Below are positions 51,135 through 62,126 of a stretch of 64,000 nt of DNA, in pieces; positions within the stretch are counted from its first letter, which is position 1, and each line of letters starts with the position of its first letter. The stretch comes from an uncultured bacterium. Lineage in GTDB: Bacteria > Myxococcota_A > Polyangia > Polyangiales > Houyiibacteriaceae. Below the pieces are notes generated by a model that searched no databases, had not been told where the DNA came from, and worked only from the letters and a program-made list of their open reading frames with translations. The translations under genes and the position numbers were made by a program. Location of the stretch: NCBI GenBank assembly GCA_938024995.1, contig CALJDU010000034.1:82046-146045 (forward strand), written 5' to 3'.

Positions 51135-52481
51135 CTACGAGACGTTTTCTTTTTGGCCGCGCTGGGTCAGGTCCTTCATCGAGACGCCCCATTCCCGAAG
51201 TCGGTATTGGATCTTGCGGCGACTGATTCCGAGCACCTTCGAGGCGCCTTGAATCGTACCCACGCTTTGCAGAGTGCGGAGTATCGCCCATCGCTCGAGC
51301 GCCGCGAGGCTGACGCCGGGGACCATCAGCGCGAGCTCCTCTTCGTTGGTGGGGACCTCTGCGATGGGAAGGTCGGCGACGGTGATGAGGTCTCCTTCGC
51401 ACATCACGACCGCCGTCTCGATCGCGTTGCGAAGCGCTCGCACGTTGCCCGGCCAGGTGTGCAAAAGTAGCGCTCGCCGCGCGTCGTCATCAAAGCCGCG
51501 GATCTCCACGTCGTTCTCTTGCGCGAGCTCTGCCAGGAAGTGGTTCGCGAGGACCATGATGTCGCTCGGTCGGACGCGTAGCGGTGGCACGGTGAGTCGC
51601 ACGACGTTCAGTCGGTAGAAGAGATCCTCTCGAAACTGCCCATCCGCGACCATCGCCTGAAGGTCGCGGTTGCTCGCCGCGACGACCCGCACGTCCACTT
51701 TGACCGGTGTATCGCCTCCGACTCGTTCGAACTCTCTCTCTTGAAGAAAGCGGAGAAGCTTGACCTGGGTCATCGGGGGGACCTCGCTGATCTCATCGAG
51801 GAAGAGCGTGCCGCCGTGGGCTCGCTCAAAACGCCCCATCCGCCGCGCGACCGCGCCAGTGAACGCGCCGCGCTCGTGCCCAAAGAGCTCGGACTCAAGC
51901 AGATGAGAGGAGAGCGCCGAGCAGTTGAGCTTGATGAACGGTCCTTTGACTCGCTTGGAGTTCCGGTGAATGGCGGCCGCGATCATTTCCTTGCCGGTCC
52001 CGGTCTCGCCGAAGATCCAAACGGTCGCGCGGCTCTTCGCGACTTGGCTGACCTGCTTGAGCAAGCGGATCATGACAGGGTGCGAGCCAACGATTCCGCT
52101 GAAGTCGTCGAGGTCGAGGCGCTCGAAGGCGGCGCGCTGGGCCCTCTGTGCCGCGCGCTTGCTCTTAGGGCGCTGCGCGAGCCGGGCCAAGAGCGACGTC
52201 AGCACGGCGGGGCGGACATCGGGCGGAACACACGCATCGGCGCCGTTTTTGTACGCCTCGCTGATCGCGTCTTGGGTCAGCACGACGATCCCCACGTCGC
52301 CTGCGGCGTCTCGAAGCGATGCGCAGTTCGGGTCGTCGGTGATGATGAGATCCGGAGACGAGACCATGATGGCGTCCACGGCAGCCCTCGCGTCGTCGAA
52401 GCGATCCACCAAGAACCGTTCCCGGAGCGCGTCCTCCGGAGCGCGTGACGCGATCAAAAAAACATGGGAGCGCTGGCCCAT
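51135..52481 (-). CDS. Sigma54-dependent activator with degenerate receiver domain
   Basis: A 448-residue NtrC-family protein. Residues 1-100 form a receiver-like domain (PDLIITDDP with Asp49 in the phospho-acceptor position) but the acidic pair near the N terminus and the conserved lysine are missing, so normal phosphorylation is doubtful. The AAA+ domain is intact: Walker A GETGTGKE (158-165), GAFTGA (205-210), FLDEISE and ASNRDL. A Fis-type helix-turn-helix ends the protein ([19 protein letters not shown]). It lies directly upstream of a sigma54-driven RRM gene on the same strand and is divergent from the ATP-grasp operon, so either may be its target. No histidine kinase is adjacent. Confidence 0.9.
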   Translation of the reverse strand: MGQRSHVFLIASRAPEDALRERFLVDRFDDARAAVDAIMVSSPDLIITDDPNCASLRDAAGDVGIVVLTQDAISEAYKNGADACVPPDVRPAVLTSLLARLAQRPKSKRAAQRAQRAAFERLDLDDFSGIVGSHPVMIRLLKQVSQVAKSRATVWIFGETGTGKEMIAAAIHRNSKRVKGPFIKLNCSALSSHLLESELFGHERGAFTGAVARRMGRFERAHGGTLFLDEISEVPPMTQVKLLRFLQEREFERVGGDTPVKVDVRVVAASNRDLQAMVADGQFREDLFYRLNVVRLTVPPLRVRPSDIMVLANHFLAELAQENDVEIRGFDDDARRALLLHTWPGNVRALRNAIETAVVMCEGDLITVADLPIAEVPTNEEELALMVPGVSLAALERWAILRTLQSVGTIQGASKVLGISRRKIQYRLREWGVSMKDLTQRGQKENVS

Positions 52482-52654
52482 CCGCGAATCATGCCCGGGC
52501 GCGCAAGAACTGCCATCTCAAAGCAGCACGTGCGCATATTTTTCACGTCTGCGAGAAGCCGCTTCTTGTGGGGCGTCGCCCCGCCTTGTCGAAGCTTCCC
52601 CAAGACAATCGTCGCCGGCTCTGTCTGGCGCGCGGTGTGCAAAGCGCGGCGAAC

Positions 52655-53535
52655 ATGAACGTCGTCGTCCTCGGTCGCACGAAGGCCAACCCCTCCACCG
52701 CGAACCTCGTGAACGCGCTAACCGAGAGACAGGTCACGTGCGCGTGGCTGGATCCTCTCCAGACATCGGTGGCCGTTGGCGATCCGCGGCTTCGCTCGGA
52801 GGGACGTCGCCTGCCGCCCCCGGACGCGGTCGTCGCGCGGATCGACCAAGGCGCCACGGACCACGCCTCGGTGCTTCTCGAGCACCTCGAGTCACAGGGC
52901 GTTCCGACATTTCCCTCTGCGGCGAGTCTACGGCTCTCGCGCCACAAAGGGCGCACCTTGATGGCGCTTAGCGCGGCAGGAATCGACGTCCCAGAGTCGA
53001 TCTGTCTTCGGTCGACCGAAGTCGACCAGGTGATCGATGACATCACGGGGTTGCCCATCATCCTGAAGACGGCGCGAGGCAAAGGTGGCGAGGGGGTGTT
53101 TCTGGCGGAGTCCCGTGGAACCGCGCGAGCGATCGCGGCGTGGGTTGAGCGAGATGGTGGCCAGCTCATCGCGCAGCGCTTCGTCGAGGAGAGCCGTGGG
53201 GTCGATGTCCGTGTCTTCGTGGTTGGTGAGCGTGCGCTCGGCGCGGTTCGTCGCTGCGCGCAGTCGCCTGGCGAATACCGAAGCAACATCAACGTTGGGG
53301 GCGCCGCGACGCGCTTCCCGTTGAACGACACCGTGGCGTCGCTCGCGGTGCGGAGCGCCCAAGCGCTAGGGCTCCCATTCGCAGGGGTCGACATCTTGAT
53401 GTCCCACCGCGGCCCGCTGGTGATCGAGGTTAACTCCGCGCCAGGGATCAACGGATTTTCGCGCGACTCGGGGATCGACGCGGCGGGCGCTCTCGCCGAC
53501 TTCATCACTGCGCATCTCGCTGGAGCGCGGGTCGC

Positions 53536-53539
<4 letters not shown>
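52655..53539 (+). CDS. RimK-type ATP-grasp ligase
   Basis: A 294-residue ATP-grasp enzyme starting at ATG 52655 (MNVVVLGRTKANPSTANLV). It has the RimK/GshB order: an N-terminal preATP-grasp domain with PPPDAVVARID, LPIILKTARGKGGEGVFLAE as the glycine-rich ATP loop, LIAQRFVEESRGVDVRVFVVGERALGAV, RSNINVGGAATRF, and the metal-binding GPLVIEVNSAPGINGF. RimK-type enzymes ligate amino acids, often glutamate, to carboxyl groups of peptides or metabolites. Its TGA overlaps the GTG of the next ATP-grasp-like gene (53536), and an AstE/AspA-type hydrolase gene follows. The three gene products most likely act on one amide-linked compound. Confidence 0.88.
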
Positions 53540-54971
<1,432 letters not shown>

Positions 54972-54972
<1 letters not shown>

Positions 54973-55964
54973 TGGACGCTCCTCTACAGGTTGATCGCCT
55001 CGACGTCGCGTCTCTTGCGCGCGGCGCGGTGCACCGTCTCGAGATCGCGCTCATGGAGGCGGCAGACGGAAGCCCGATCGCGCTCCCGACCTTGGTAGCC
55101 CGCGGCGCGCGTGAGGGGCCGGTCTTTGGTTTGACCGCGGCGGTTCACGGGAACGAGCTGAACGGGATCCCGGTGATCCACCAGCTCTTCGCGGGCCTTG
55201 ACGTCAAGAACCTGCGAGGCACGGTCGTCGCGGTCATCGTCGTGAACGTTCCCGGGTACAAAGCGTGGCGACGAACCGTCGATCGCACGATTGATCTGAA
55301 CACCGTGTTCCCTGGGCGTGCCCGAGGGAGCTTTCCCGAGGTCTACGCGAATCGTGTCATCAAGCGGATCGCGAGCGGCTTCGATCGCCTTTGCGACCTT
55401 CACACGGCCAGCTTTGGTCGCGTGAACTCGTTCTACGTTCGTGCCGACATGGACAACCCTGTGACGCGCCGGATGGCGTTCCTGTTGCGGCCACAGATCG
55501 TCCTGCACAACCCGCCGTCCGATCGCACGCTCCGTGGCGCTGTCGCCAAGCGCGGGATCCCGGCGGTCACGCTCGAGATCGGAGACCCGCAGCGCTTTCA
55601 GCCGGAGATGGTCCGCTCCGCGCTCAGTGGGGTACGTCGTTTGCTGGCGGAGGCCGGCATGATCGCGAGACGCAAAGCGCCGGCGTTCGCGCCGCCGGTG
55701 ATCTGCGACCGCTCCGCGTGGATGTATGCGGACCGGGGCGGGCTCTTGCGGGTGCACCCGGCGCTCGGTGACAGCGTGTCAAAGGGCGACAAAGTCGCGA
55801 CGCTCTACTCGCTCTATGGCGACGAGCTGAAGCGATACGCCGCGCCGCATGACGGTGTGGTGATCGGGAAGAGCGCGAACCCCGCCGGACCAGCGGGATC
55901 ACGTATCCTCCACCTCGGTCGCCGTGCGCCGGTGGAGCGGTTCTCGCTCAGGGGCGTGGAGTGA
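54972..55964 (+). CDS. AstE/AspA-type zinc-dependent deacylase (succinylglutamate desuccinylase/aspartoacylase family)
   Basis: A 330-residue protein starting at ATG 54972. The M14-like zinc ligands are AVHGNELNG (His59 and Glu62) and CDLHTA (His144), and DLNTVFPG (108-115) corresponds to the family DLNRxFPG. The C-terminal part includes a beta-rich lid with a biotinyl-like DRGGLLRVHPALGDSVSKGDKVATLYSLYG segment (given in parts). Relatives remove an acyl group from an N-acyl amino acid. Located after two ATP-grasp-type ligases, it may process the product of ligation or recycle it. It is the last of the overlapping genes; the next coding region begins about 100 bases later. Confidence 0.86.
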
Positions 55965-56061
55965 AGCGCGCGTAGAGCGGGACGGATGAAAGCAGAGGGG
56001 TGAAGCGACCGAATCGCGTTTCACTAAGGCAAATCCTCTCGTCTTGAGGCACCCTCCGCGC

Positions 56062-57684
56062 GTGATTCGGCTCGACCACATCGGCAAGGCGCACGGGCGT
56101 CAGGTCCTCTTTTTCGATTCCTCGATGGGCGTCTTTCGCGGCGACACGATCGGGCTCGTCGGTCCGAACGGGGCCGGTAAGTCGACGATCTTGCGCATGA
56201 TCGTTTCCGAAGAGGAGCCGGATGACGGAACCATCATCGTCGAGAAGAACGTGAGCGTCGGTTACTTCCGGCAGGACGTCGGCGAGATGAAGGGGCGCTC
56301 GGTTCTCGAGGAGACCATCGCGGGCGCTGGCGAAGTGGCGACAATCAAAGGCGAGCTGGACGCGCTTGAAGCGAAGATGATCGATCCGGCGTTCGCGGAC
56401 GAAATGGCCGAACTCCTCGAGCGCTACGGCGATGTCCAGGGACGCTTCGAGGAGCTCGGCGGCTATGGCGTGGAGGCGAAGGCGCAAGAGATCCTCGCGG
56501 GTCTCGGCTTCTCCGAAGACCGCGTGTCCGGAGACGTCGGGGCGCTCTCGGGGGGATGGAAGATGCGGGTCGCGCTCGCGCGGATCCTGTTGATGGGGCC
56601 CGACGTGCTCTTGCTCGATGAGCCGACCAACCACCTCGACCTGGAGTCGATCTTGTGGCTCGAAGGGTTCCTCAAGCAGTTCGACGGCGCCATCGTGATG
56701 ACGAGCCATGATCGCGAGTTCATGAACCGGCTCGTCACGAAAATTGTCGACATCGACGGAGGTCAGCTGACGACCTACACGGGCGACTACGAGTTCTACG
56801 TGCAGCAGCGCGCGCTCGGAGAGAAGCAACAAGAGGCGGCCTTCGCGCGGCAAGAGGCGATGCTCAAAAAGGAGCGCGAGTTCATCGCGCGTTTCAAGGC
56901 GCGGGCGAGTCACGCCGCGCAGGTTCAGTCGCGCGTGAAGAAGCTCGAAAAGATCGACACGTTGGAGCCACCGAAGAAGCGCCGCGTGGTGCGCTTTCAG
57001 TTTAAGGAGCCGAAGCGCTCGGGTGACGATGTCGCGAAGCTGGCGAAGGTGCGCAAGGCGTTCGGCGAACATGTCATCTACGACGAGTTCGATTTTCTCG
57101 TCCGGCGGCAGGAGCGCTGGTGCGTCATGGGACAGAACGGCGCGGGCAAGTCGACGCTGCTCAAGATGGTCTCCGGAGAGTCTGCCCCCGACGACGGCCG
57201 CGTCGCGGTCGGGCCAAGCGTGACGATGGCGTACTTCGCGCAACACGCGATGGATGTGCTCGACGGAACGCTCTCGGTGGTCCAGACGATCGAGCGCGCC
57301 TACCCGATGGCTTCCGTCGGCGCGCTCAAGACCTTGCTCGGCGCGTTTGGTTTCTCGGGCGCCGATGCCGACAAGAAGGTCGGCCTGCTCTCGGGCGGCG
57401 AGAAGTCGCGCTTAGTGCTCGCGCGGATGCTCTATGCGTCGCCGAATTTTCTCGTCCTCGATGAGCCGACCAACCATTTGGACCTGGGGACCAAGGAGAT
57501 GCTCATGGAGGCGCTCGCGGGATATGGCGGCACGATGCTCTTCGTCTCCCACGATCGCGCCTTTCTCTCCGCGGTCGCGAATCGCGTTCTCGAGCTCACG
57601 CCCCAAGGCGCGGTCCTCTACGGCGGCGGCTACGACGAGTACGTGGCGCAAGCGGGACACGAAGCGCCTGGGATGCGCGCCTAG
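56062..57684 (+). CDS. ABC-F family ATPase
   Basis: A 540-residue protein with two ABC ATPase domains and no membrane part. Domain 1: Walker A GPNGAGKST, signature LSGGWKMRVALARIL, Walker B LLLDEPTNHLDL. Domain 2: GQNGAGKST, LSGGEKSRLVLARML and LVLDEPTNHLDL. A charged helical linker (about residues 235-310) separates them. ABC-F proteins act on the ribosome, as translation factors (EttA/Uup/YbiT types) or antibiotic-resistance factors; without clear resistance features a housekeeping role is more likely. The GTG at 56062 (encoding the start of MIRLDHIGKAHG) is preferred to the TTG at 56044. A shared TAGTG junction couples it to the DUF1697 gene. Confidence 0.92.
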   Translation: MIRLDHIGKAHGRQVLFFDSSMGVFRGDTIGLVGPNGAGKSTILRMIVSEEEPDDGTIIVEKNVSVGYFRQDVGEMKGRSVLEETIAGAGEVATIKGELDALEAKMIDPAFADEMAELLERYGDVQGRFEELGGYGVEAKAQEILAGLGFSEDRVSGDVGALSGGWKMRVALARILLMGPDVLLLDEPTNHLDLESILWLEGFLKQFDGAIVMTSHDREFMNRLVTKIVDIDGGQLTTYTGDYEFYVQQRALGEKQQEAAFARQEAMLKKEREFIARFKARASHAAQVQSRVKKLEKIDTLEPPKKRRVVRFQFKEPKRSGDDVAKLAKVRKAFGEHVIYDEFDFLVRRQERWCVMGQNGAGKSTLLKMVSGESAPDDGRVAVGPSVTMAYFAQHAMDVLDGTLSVVQTIERAYPMASVGALKTLLGAFGFSGADADKKVGLLSGGEKSRLVLARMLYASPNFLVLDEPTNHLDLGTKEMLMEALAGYGGTMLFVSHDRAFLSAVANRVLELTPQGAVLYGGGYDEYVAQAGHEAPGMRA

Positions 57685-58223
57685 TGGCGCGGTATGTCGC
57701 GCTCCTGCGCGGGATCAACGTGGGCGGCAAGCGTCGCGTCTTGATGAAGGAGCTGCGCGGGCTCTGCGAGGACCTCGGCTTCACCGCGCCCGCGACCTAT
57801 CTCCAGAGCGGAAACCTCGTGCTCAGCGCGGAGCAGAATACGGCGACGGTCGCCCACGTATTGCAGGAGGGCATCGCGGAGCGTTTCGGGCACGCCGACG
57901 TTCCGGTCTTGGTCTTCTCGGCGCGGTCGTATCGGGCGATGGCGAAGGCGCATCCCTTCGAGGGCAAAGGCGCGGATCCAAAGGCGCTCCACGTTGTCTT
58001 CCTCGCGAAGAAACCCAGCGCCGCGCAGGTCCGCGAGGTTCAGGCGGTCTCCTCGGGCGACGATGAGGTCTCGTTCGACAAGCGCGCGGCCTACCTGCAT
58101 CTCCCGCGCGGGGTCGCGAAGACGAAGCTGAGCCAGACGCTCTTCGAGAAGAAGCTGAAGATGACCGCGACTGGGCGGAACTGGAAAACCACGCGAGCGC
58201 TCCTCGACCTGCTCGTGGGTTGA
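57684..58223 (+). CDS. DUF1697-family protein
   Basis: A 179-residue protein with the family hallmarks at the N terminus, YVALLRGINVGGKRRVLMKEL and ATYLQSGNLVLSAE, and at the end, KLSQTLFEKKLKMTATGRNWKTT. Length is typical. The function of DUF1697 is not established. It starts with a GTG that shares bases with the TAG of the ABC-F gene, so the two are co-translated. It converges on the ATP-grasp gene 20 bases further on. Confidence 0.9.
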   Translation: MARYVALLRGINVGGKRRVLMKELRGLCEDLGFTAPATYLQSGNLVLSAEQNTATVAHVLQEGIAERFGHADVPVLVFSARSYRAMAKAHPFEGKGADPKALHVVFLAKKPSAAQVREVQAVSSGDDEVSFDKRAAYLHLPRGVAKTKLSQTLFEKKLKMTATGRNWKTTRALLDLLVG

Positions 58224-58242
58224 GCGGGTCCACGGCGTCCAC

Positions 58243-59109
58243 TCAGACGAGCGCGCGGTAGAGCTCGCGGGGGTCCATCTGCTCGGGGAGGCGGACGACC
58301 TCGAGCGCGTTCAGCTCCATCACGCAGAGCCGTCCGTCTCGCCTGCGCGCGAGGTCGACACAGAAGTGCTCGAGTCCGACGCGCCGAACCACCTCCGGTA
58401 TGAGCTCAAGCGCTCGGTCGGTGAGTCGGTCCACGTCGAGGTCGTGGTAGGGCGCGTGGGCGGCGACCTCGCCGTTGACGACCGCGACGCGATGCTCTTC
58501 TGTGATCACGCGGCGACCCTCTCGGTAGGGGAGCGGCTTCAGGTCGATGAACTCGCGGACGGCGTACCCGCCCGAGAAGAGGTCGCCACGGACCGCCTTG
58601 AGCGTTCGCAAAATCGCGAGGAAGTCGTCATCGGAGGCGCCTTCCGGGATGAAGCACGCGCCTTCCCAGTCTTCCTTGGCGGACTTGAGGTGGTCACGGA
58701 CGAAGAGCGGTCGCGTCAACGTCTTCGCGAGCTCGAGCGCGAGTTCCGGAGCGTCATCTTCGGTGCAGACCGTGCGCGGCGTGAGGTCGCCGAGCTCGTC
58801 AACCCAGCGCGGCAAGTACATCGCGTTCGCGTACGCCTCGGGATCGCTCAGGAGCGTGACGCCGTGCTCAAAGCAGACCTCAAAGACCGTCGCGTATTCG
58901 TCTTCGCTCAGGATGAAGGAACGGAGCAGCGCCGGGCCGGGAGCCATCCCCTCGAGGTCTCGGCCGTCAGCCTCCATGAGCCGTTCAAGGGTCGCGACGG
59001 CGAACTCGATGTGAAGCTCCTCGAGCGCATCGATCTCGCGATCGAAGCCGTCGATTTCGTCCTGTTCGACGTGGGAGCGAGCGAAGAGGACGCGCGTTTC
59101 GGTCGGCAT
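58243..59109 (-). CDS. ATP-grasp domain protein (R2K/DUF4343-like)
   Basis: A 288-residue protein starting at ATG 59109 (MPTETRVLFARSHVEQDE). The ATP-grasp landmarks are short and divergent: PLFVRDHLKSAKEDWEGACF in the nucleotide-binding position, YAVREFIDLKPL, EEHRVAVVNGEV, and HFCVDLARRRDGRLCVMELN at the metal-binding end. This order suits the R2K clade formerly called DUF4343, seen in bacteria and phages and of largely unknown substrate. It is separate from the other ATP-grasp operon and convergent with DUF1697. An inverted repeat at 59148-59173 lies just upstream. Confidence 0.72.
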   Translation of the reverse strand: MPTETRVLFARSHVEQDEIDGFDREIDALEELHIEFAVATLERLMEADGRDLEGMAPGPALLRSFILSEDEYATVFEVCFEHGVTLLSDPEAYANAMYLPRWVDELGDLTPRTVCTEDDAPELALELAKTLTRPLFVRDHLKSAKEDWEGACFIPEGASDDDFLAILRTLKAVRGDLFSGGYAVREFIDLKPLPYREGRRVITEEHRVAVVNGEVAAHAPYHDLDVDRLTDRALELIPEVVRRVGLEHFCVDLARRRDGRLCVMELNALEVVRLPEQMDPRELYRALV

Positions 59110-59147
59110 GGCCGCGCAACATGTGTCGTCGAAACGAGAGTGCACGT

Positions 59148-59173
59148 GGAAACCGGCGACCCGCGCGGTTTCC
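59148..59173. promoter_or_regulatory. Inverted repeat GGAAACCG/CGGTTTCC upstream of ATP-grasp gene
   Basis: GGAAACCG (59148-59155) and CGGTTTCC (59166-59173) form a perfect 8-bp inverted repeat with a 10-bp spacer. It is 39-64 bases upstream of the R2K ATP-grasp start on the minus strand and about 95 bases upstream of the plus-strand small secreted protein. It could be an operator for either gene. Confidence 0.4.
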
Positions 59174-59239
59174 GCATGAACATTGCGGGATCAGCACGGG
59201 GAGGCGCGGCGAACGGGTCGCTTCGCGCTCAATTCAGTT

Positions 59240-59255
59240 CGGCACGCGAGTTGCT
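59240..59255 (+). promoter_or_regulatory. Sigma54-like promoter before the small secreted protein gene
   Basis: CGGCACGCGAGTTGCT matches the sigma54 consensus at every conserved position except the first T, with correct spacing. The predicted transcription start (about 59266) falls only three bases before the ATG and would leave out the AAAGGGG ribosome-binding site, which argues against use as a simple promoter for that start codon. It is therefore a candidate only. Confidence 0.4.
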
Positions 59256-59268
59256 CTGACAAAGGGGC

Positions 59269-59553
59269 ATGAACAACTCGAACCTTCTCTCCGTCCTCGC
59301 CCTTGTTCTCTTCTCCAGCGCGGCGCTCGTGGTCGCGCAGCCGCCAGGTCGACGCGGCCCTCCGCCTGAAGCCATCGAGGCCTGTGAGGGCCAAGAGGAG
59401 GGCGCCTCCTGTTCCTTCGCGGGGCGTCGCGGAGACACGCTCTCCGGGACCTGCCGTTCGCCTCACGACGAGAGCGCGCTGGCTTGTGTGCCCGAGGGAC
59501 ACGAGCGTCGCGAGCGAGGCGAGGGGGAGCGAGGTCGCCGCGGAGGACGGTGA
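59269..59553 (+). CDS. Small secreted cysteine-containing protein
   Basis: A 94-residue protein with a clear signal peptide (LLSVLALVLFSSAALVVAQ). The mature part has four cysteines in the pattern EACEGQEEGASCSF, GTCRS and ACVPEG, and a very basic Arg/Glu/Gly tail. I associate this EAC-x-G-x-x-EG-x-x-C pattern with small secreted proteins in myxobacteria, but know no function. An AAAGGGG ribosome-binding site precedes the ATG. Its stop abuts the stop of the NtrC-type regulator gene, and the arrangement (small periplasmic protein next to a sigma54 two-component system) recalls ZraP/ZraSR, without sequence similarity being claimed. Confidence 0.7.
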   Translation: MNNSNLLSVLALVLFSSAALVVAQPPGRRGPPPEAIEACEGQEEGASCSFAGRRGDTLSGTCRSPHDESALACVPEGHERRERGEGERGRRGGR

Positions 59554-60870
59554 CTACTGCAGGCCGTAGGTCTTGAGCTTCTCGTAAAGCGTGCGGAGCC
59601 CGATCCCGAGGTGCTCCGCGGCTTTTCGGCGGTTACCTCCGAAGTGCAAGAGCGCGCGACGAATCGCTTCGCGCTCGACCTCTTCCATCGTCGGGACCGC
59701 GCCGCCGGCTCCGCTCACTGCGCGTTGGATGAGCATCAAGTCATTGACGCCGATCACGTCGCCCTCGGCCATGATCGCCGAACGCTCGAGGACGTTGGAG
59801 AGCTCGCGGATGTTCCCTGTGAATCGCGTCGTCGCGAGCAAGGCCTCGGCGTCCGGTTCCAGCGTGAGAGCGGCTCGGCCGAGCGCGCGGCAGGCACGCT
59901 CGAGCAAGACCTCGGCGAGTCTCGGGATGTCCTCGGGGCGCTCAGAGAGCGAGGGCAACCGCACCGGGAAGACCGCGAGGCGATGGTAGAGGTCCTCGCG
60001 GAACTCTCCTGCGTCGATCATCGCGAGGAGGTCGCGGTTGCTCGCCGCGATGAAGCGAACGTCTGCCGCGATCGACTCCGACCCGCCGACCCGCTCAAAC
60101 GTTCTCTCTTGCAGCACGCGGAGCATGCGCGCCTGCAGCGCGGGCTTGAGCTCACCGACCTCATCGAGGAAGAACGTCCCGCCGTTGGAGAGCTCGATGC
60201 GCCCCTTCTTCCGTGCGGTCGCCCCCGTGAAGGCTCCCTTCTCGTGACCGAAGAGCTCGGACTCAAGCAAGGTCTCCGAGAGGGAGGCGCAGTTGATCGC
60301 GACGAATGGGCCGCTCGCGCGATCGCTCCAAGCGTGAACGGAACGCGCGGCGACCTCTTTGCCCGTCCCGCTCTCGCCCGAGAGCAGGACGGTGGCTTTC
60401 GTTTTCGCGACCCGCCGAAGCGACGCGACGACGCGCTCCATCGCGGGCGCACCGTAGGTCAGCTGCGGAAGGCGAGCGTCCGCGTGGTCGTTGATCTGCT
60501 GGCGCGCGAGCGCTCTGCCGACGAGGTCGCGAAGCGCGGCGGGAGACGACACCGGCTTCTCGAGAAACTCGAAGGCGCCTAGCTTCATCGCTTCCACCGC
60601 GACGTCGACCGAGCCGTGCGCGGTGAGCACGATGATCACCGGTCGCGAGCCTCCGGGGTGCGCGCAGACGCTCCGGACGAGGTCGAGGCCGCCCCGCCCG
60701 GGCATTCGAAGATCGGTCAGGACGACCTGGTAGGAGTGCTCTCGAAGGCGCGCCTCTGCTTCGTCCACGTTCGACGCCGTCGTGACGACGCGTTGGTTCG
60801 CCGAGAGCGCGTCCGCGAGGAAGGTGCGGATCCCTTCTTCATCATCAACCACTAAGATCCGCTCACTCAT
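59554..60870 (-). CDS. NtrC-family response regulator
   Basis: A 438-residue regulator starting at ATG 60870 with an AAGAAGGAA ribosome-binding site. The receiver domain is complete: acidic pair VVDDEE, phospho-acceptor Asp53 (LTDLRMPG), the LTAHGS Thr position, and Lys105 (LEKP). The AAA+ domain has GESGTGKE (165-172) and GAFTGA (212-217), and the C terminus a Fis-type helix-turn-helix ([16 protein letters not shown]). It overlaps the preceding histidine-kinase gene by eight bases, forming a standard two-component pair that activates sigma54 promoters. Its own operon has a sigma54-type promoter, suggesting autoactivation. Confidence 0.93.
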   Translation of the reverse strand: MSERILVVDDEEGIRTFLADALSANQRVVTTASNVDEAEARLREHSYQVVLTDLRMPGRGGLDLVRSVCAHPGGSRPVIIVLTAHGSVDVAVEAMKLGAFEFLEKPVSSPAALRDLVGRALARQQINDHADARLPQLTYGAPAMERVVASLRRVAKTKATVLLSGESGTGKEVAARSVHAWSDRASGPFVAINCASLSETLLESELFGHEKGAFTGATARKKGRIELSNGGTFFLDEVGELKPALQARMLRVLQERTFERVGGSESIAADVRFIAASNRDLLAMIDAGEFREDLYHRLAVFPVRLPSLSERPEDIPRLAEVLLERACRALGRAALTLEPDAEALLATTRFTGNIRELSNVLERSAIMAEGDVIGVNDLMLIQRAVSGAGGAVPTMEEVEREAIRRALLHFGGNRRKAAEHLGIGLRTLYEKLKTYGLQ

Positions 60871-62095
60871 CTCGATTCCTTCTTGCTGTGAGGACAAAGC
60901 GCGCGCCGCCGCCGTCGCGGTTCTCCGCGGTGATCGTACCCCCATGCGCTTCGGCGATCCGGAGCGCGACGGCGAGGCCAAGGCCGGTGCCACGTGTTCG
61001 CGAGGTGACAAAGGGGTCGAAGAGGCGCTCCCGGATGGACTCGTCGATCCCGTGCCCACGGTCGTCCACTTGGAACCTGAGGACGTCGCGGGTTGTCGTC
61101 ACGGAGATCGACACCTCGCCTTCGCCGGCCTGCAGCGCGTTCTCCATAAGGTTGGCCAGCGCTTGCCGAAGCCGCGGGGCGTCGAATGGCCAGCTGCCGG
61201 GAGCGTCGTTCGTGACGAGCTTGACCCGTGGCTCTCCGTCGCGAACGTCTTCCACGAGCGCGACCGGATCGCGGTCCGCGATGGCGATGTCGCCCGACCG
61301 CAAAAAGGTGAGCAGGTCCGAGGTCAGCGCTTCGAGCCGAATCGCTTCGGTGACGATGCGGCGCGCGCGGGATCGATCTCGCTCTTCGGAGGCGTCTTCG
61401 ACGAGGAGCTGCGCGTGTCCTTTGAGCGAGGTGAGCGGGTTGCGGATCTCGTGGGCGAGGGTCGCGGACATTTCTCCGAGCATCGCGAGCCGCTTTTGCT
61501 TCTCGAGCATCAGCGACTGCGCCTTTGCGCGACCGAGCGCGCGCCAACCCACGAGAAGCGTGAGGAGGAGCGCGAAGAGGACGAACACCCCACCAATGAG
61601 TTGCCGTTGGGCCGCGATCGCGAGCTCTGTCCAGGCGAGCGGCTCGAACTCAATGACGACGTGATCGAAGCGCGGTCCGATCGGTGGATGGCCGAGGTGC
61701 GGGGGCGGCGGTGGTCGCAGAGGCAGCGGTCGGGCGCTTCCGCGAACGCGATCGGACCGTATCAGAAGGTCACCCGGGCGCAGATGTTGCCGCATGAGCG
61801 CGGTGCCGGCTTCGACGGGCGCTTGGCGAGCGGGTCCGGGCCGAGACTCGAGCGCGACGTAGCGAAGCCCATCGGCGTGTTGGTCCGCGAGGACCTCCTC
61901 AAGCGACTCCGCCGTGGGTTCGTCCGGGAGCCGTAAGCGAATCGCGGAGAAGAGCGCGTCCGCTTGCCCGCGGATCACGCTCTCGGCCGCGGCTTGGGTC
62001 GCGCGGTATTGCGCCCCAACCACGAAGACTAGCGCCGTGCTCGCGAGGACCACGACCGCGACGAGGATCCCGCGCGGTGACCCGAACGCGTTCAT
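60863..62095 (-). CDS. Sensor histidine kinase
   Basis: A 410-residue membrane kinase starting at ATG 62095. Two transmembrane helices (about 9-28 and 167-184) enclose a periplasmic sensor region of about 135 residues with a Pro-rich [16 protein letters not shown] stretch. The cytoplasmic part has the dimerisation H-box [18 protein letters not shown] (His215), the N box [13 protein letters not shown]1 DRGHGID and G2 [18 protein letters not shown]. The signal is unknown; the exposed Pro/His-rich periplasmic segment might bind metal, which is only a guess. The gene is translated together with the NtrC-type regulator (8-base overlap). Confidence 0.92.
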   Translation of the reverse strand: MNAFGSPRGILVAVVVLASTALVFVVGAQYRATQAAAESVIRGQADALFSAIRLRLPDEPTAESLEEVLADQHADGLRYVALESRPGPARQAPVEAGTALMRQHLRPGDLLIRSDRVRGSARPLPLRPPPPPHLGHPPIGPRFDHVVIEFEPLAWTELAIAAQRQLIGGVFVLFALLLTLLVGWRALGRAKAQSLMLEKQKRLAMLGEMSATLAHEIRNPLTSLKGHAQLLVEDASEERDRSRARRIVTEAIRLEALTSDLLTFLRSGDIAIADRDPVALVEDVRDGEPRVKLVTNDAPGSWPFDAPRLRQALANLMENALQAGEGEVSISVTTTRDVLRFQVDDRGHGIDESIRERLFDPFVTSRTRGTGLGLAVALRIAEAHGGTITAENRDGGGARFVLTARRNRDE

Positions 62096-62126
62096 CGCTT
62101 TCCGTTGCCCACTATCCAAGCGTACG

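Noticed and set aside
52500-52530. Sigma54-like TGGCAGTTCTTGC on the minus strand upstream of the activator gene
   Set aside because: The GG-to-GC spacing is two bases too short for a -24/-12 promoter.
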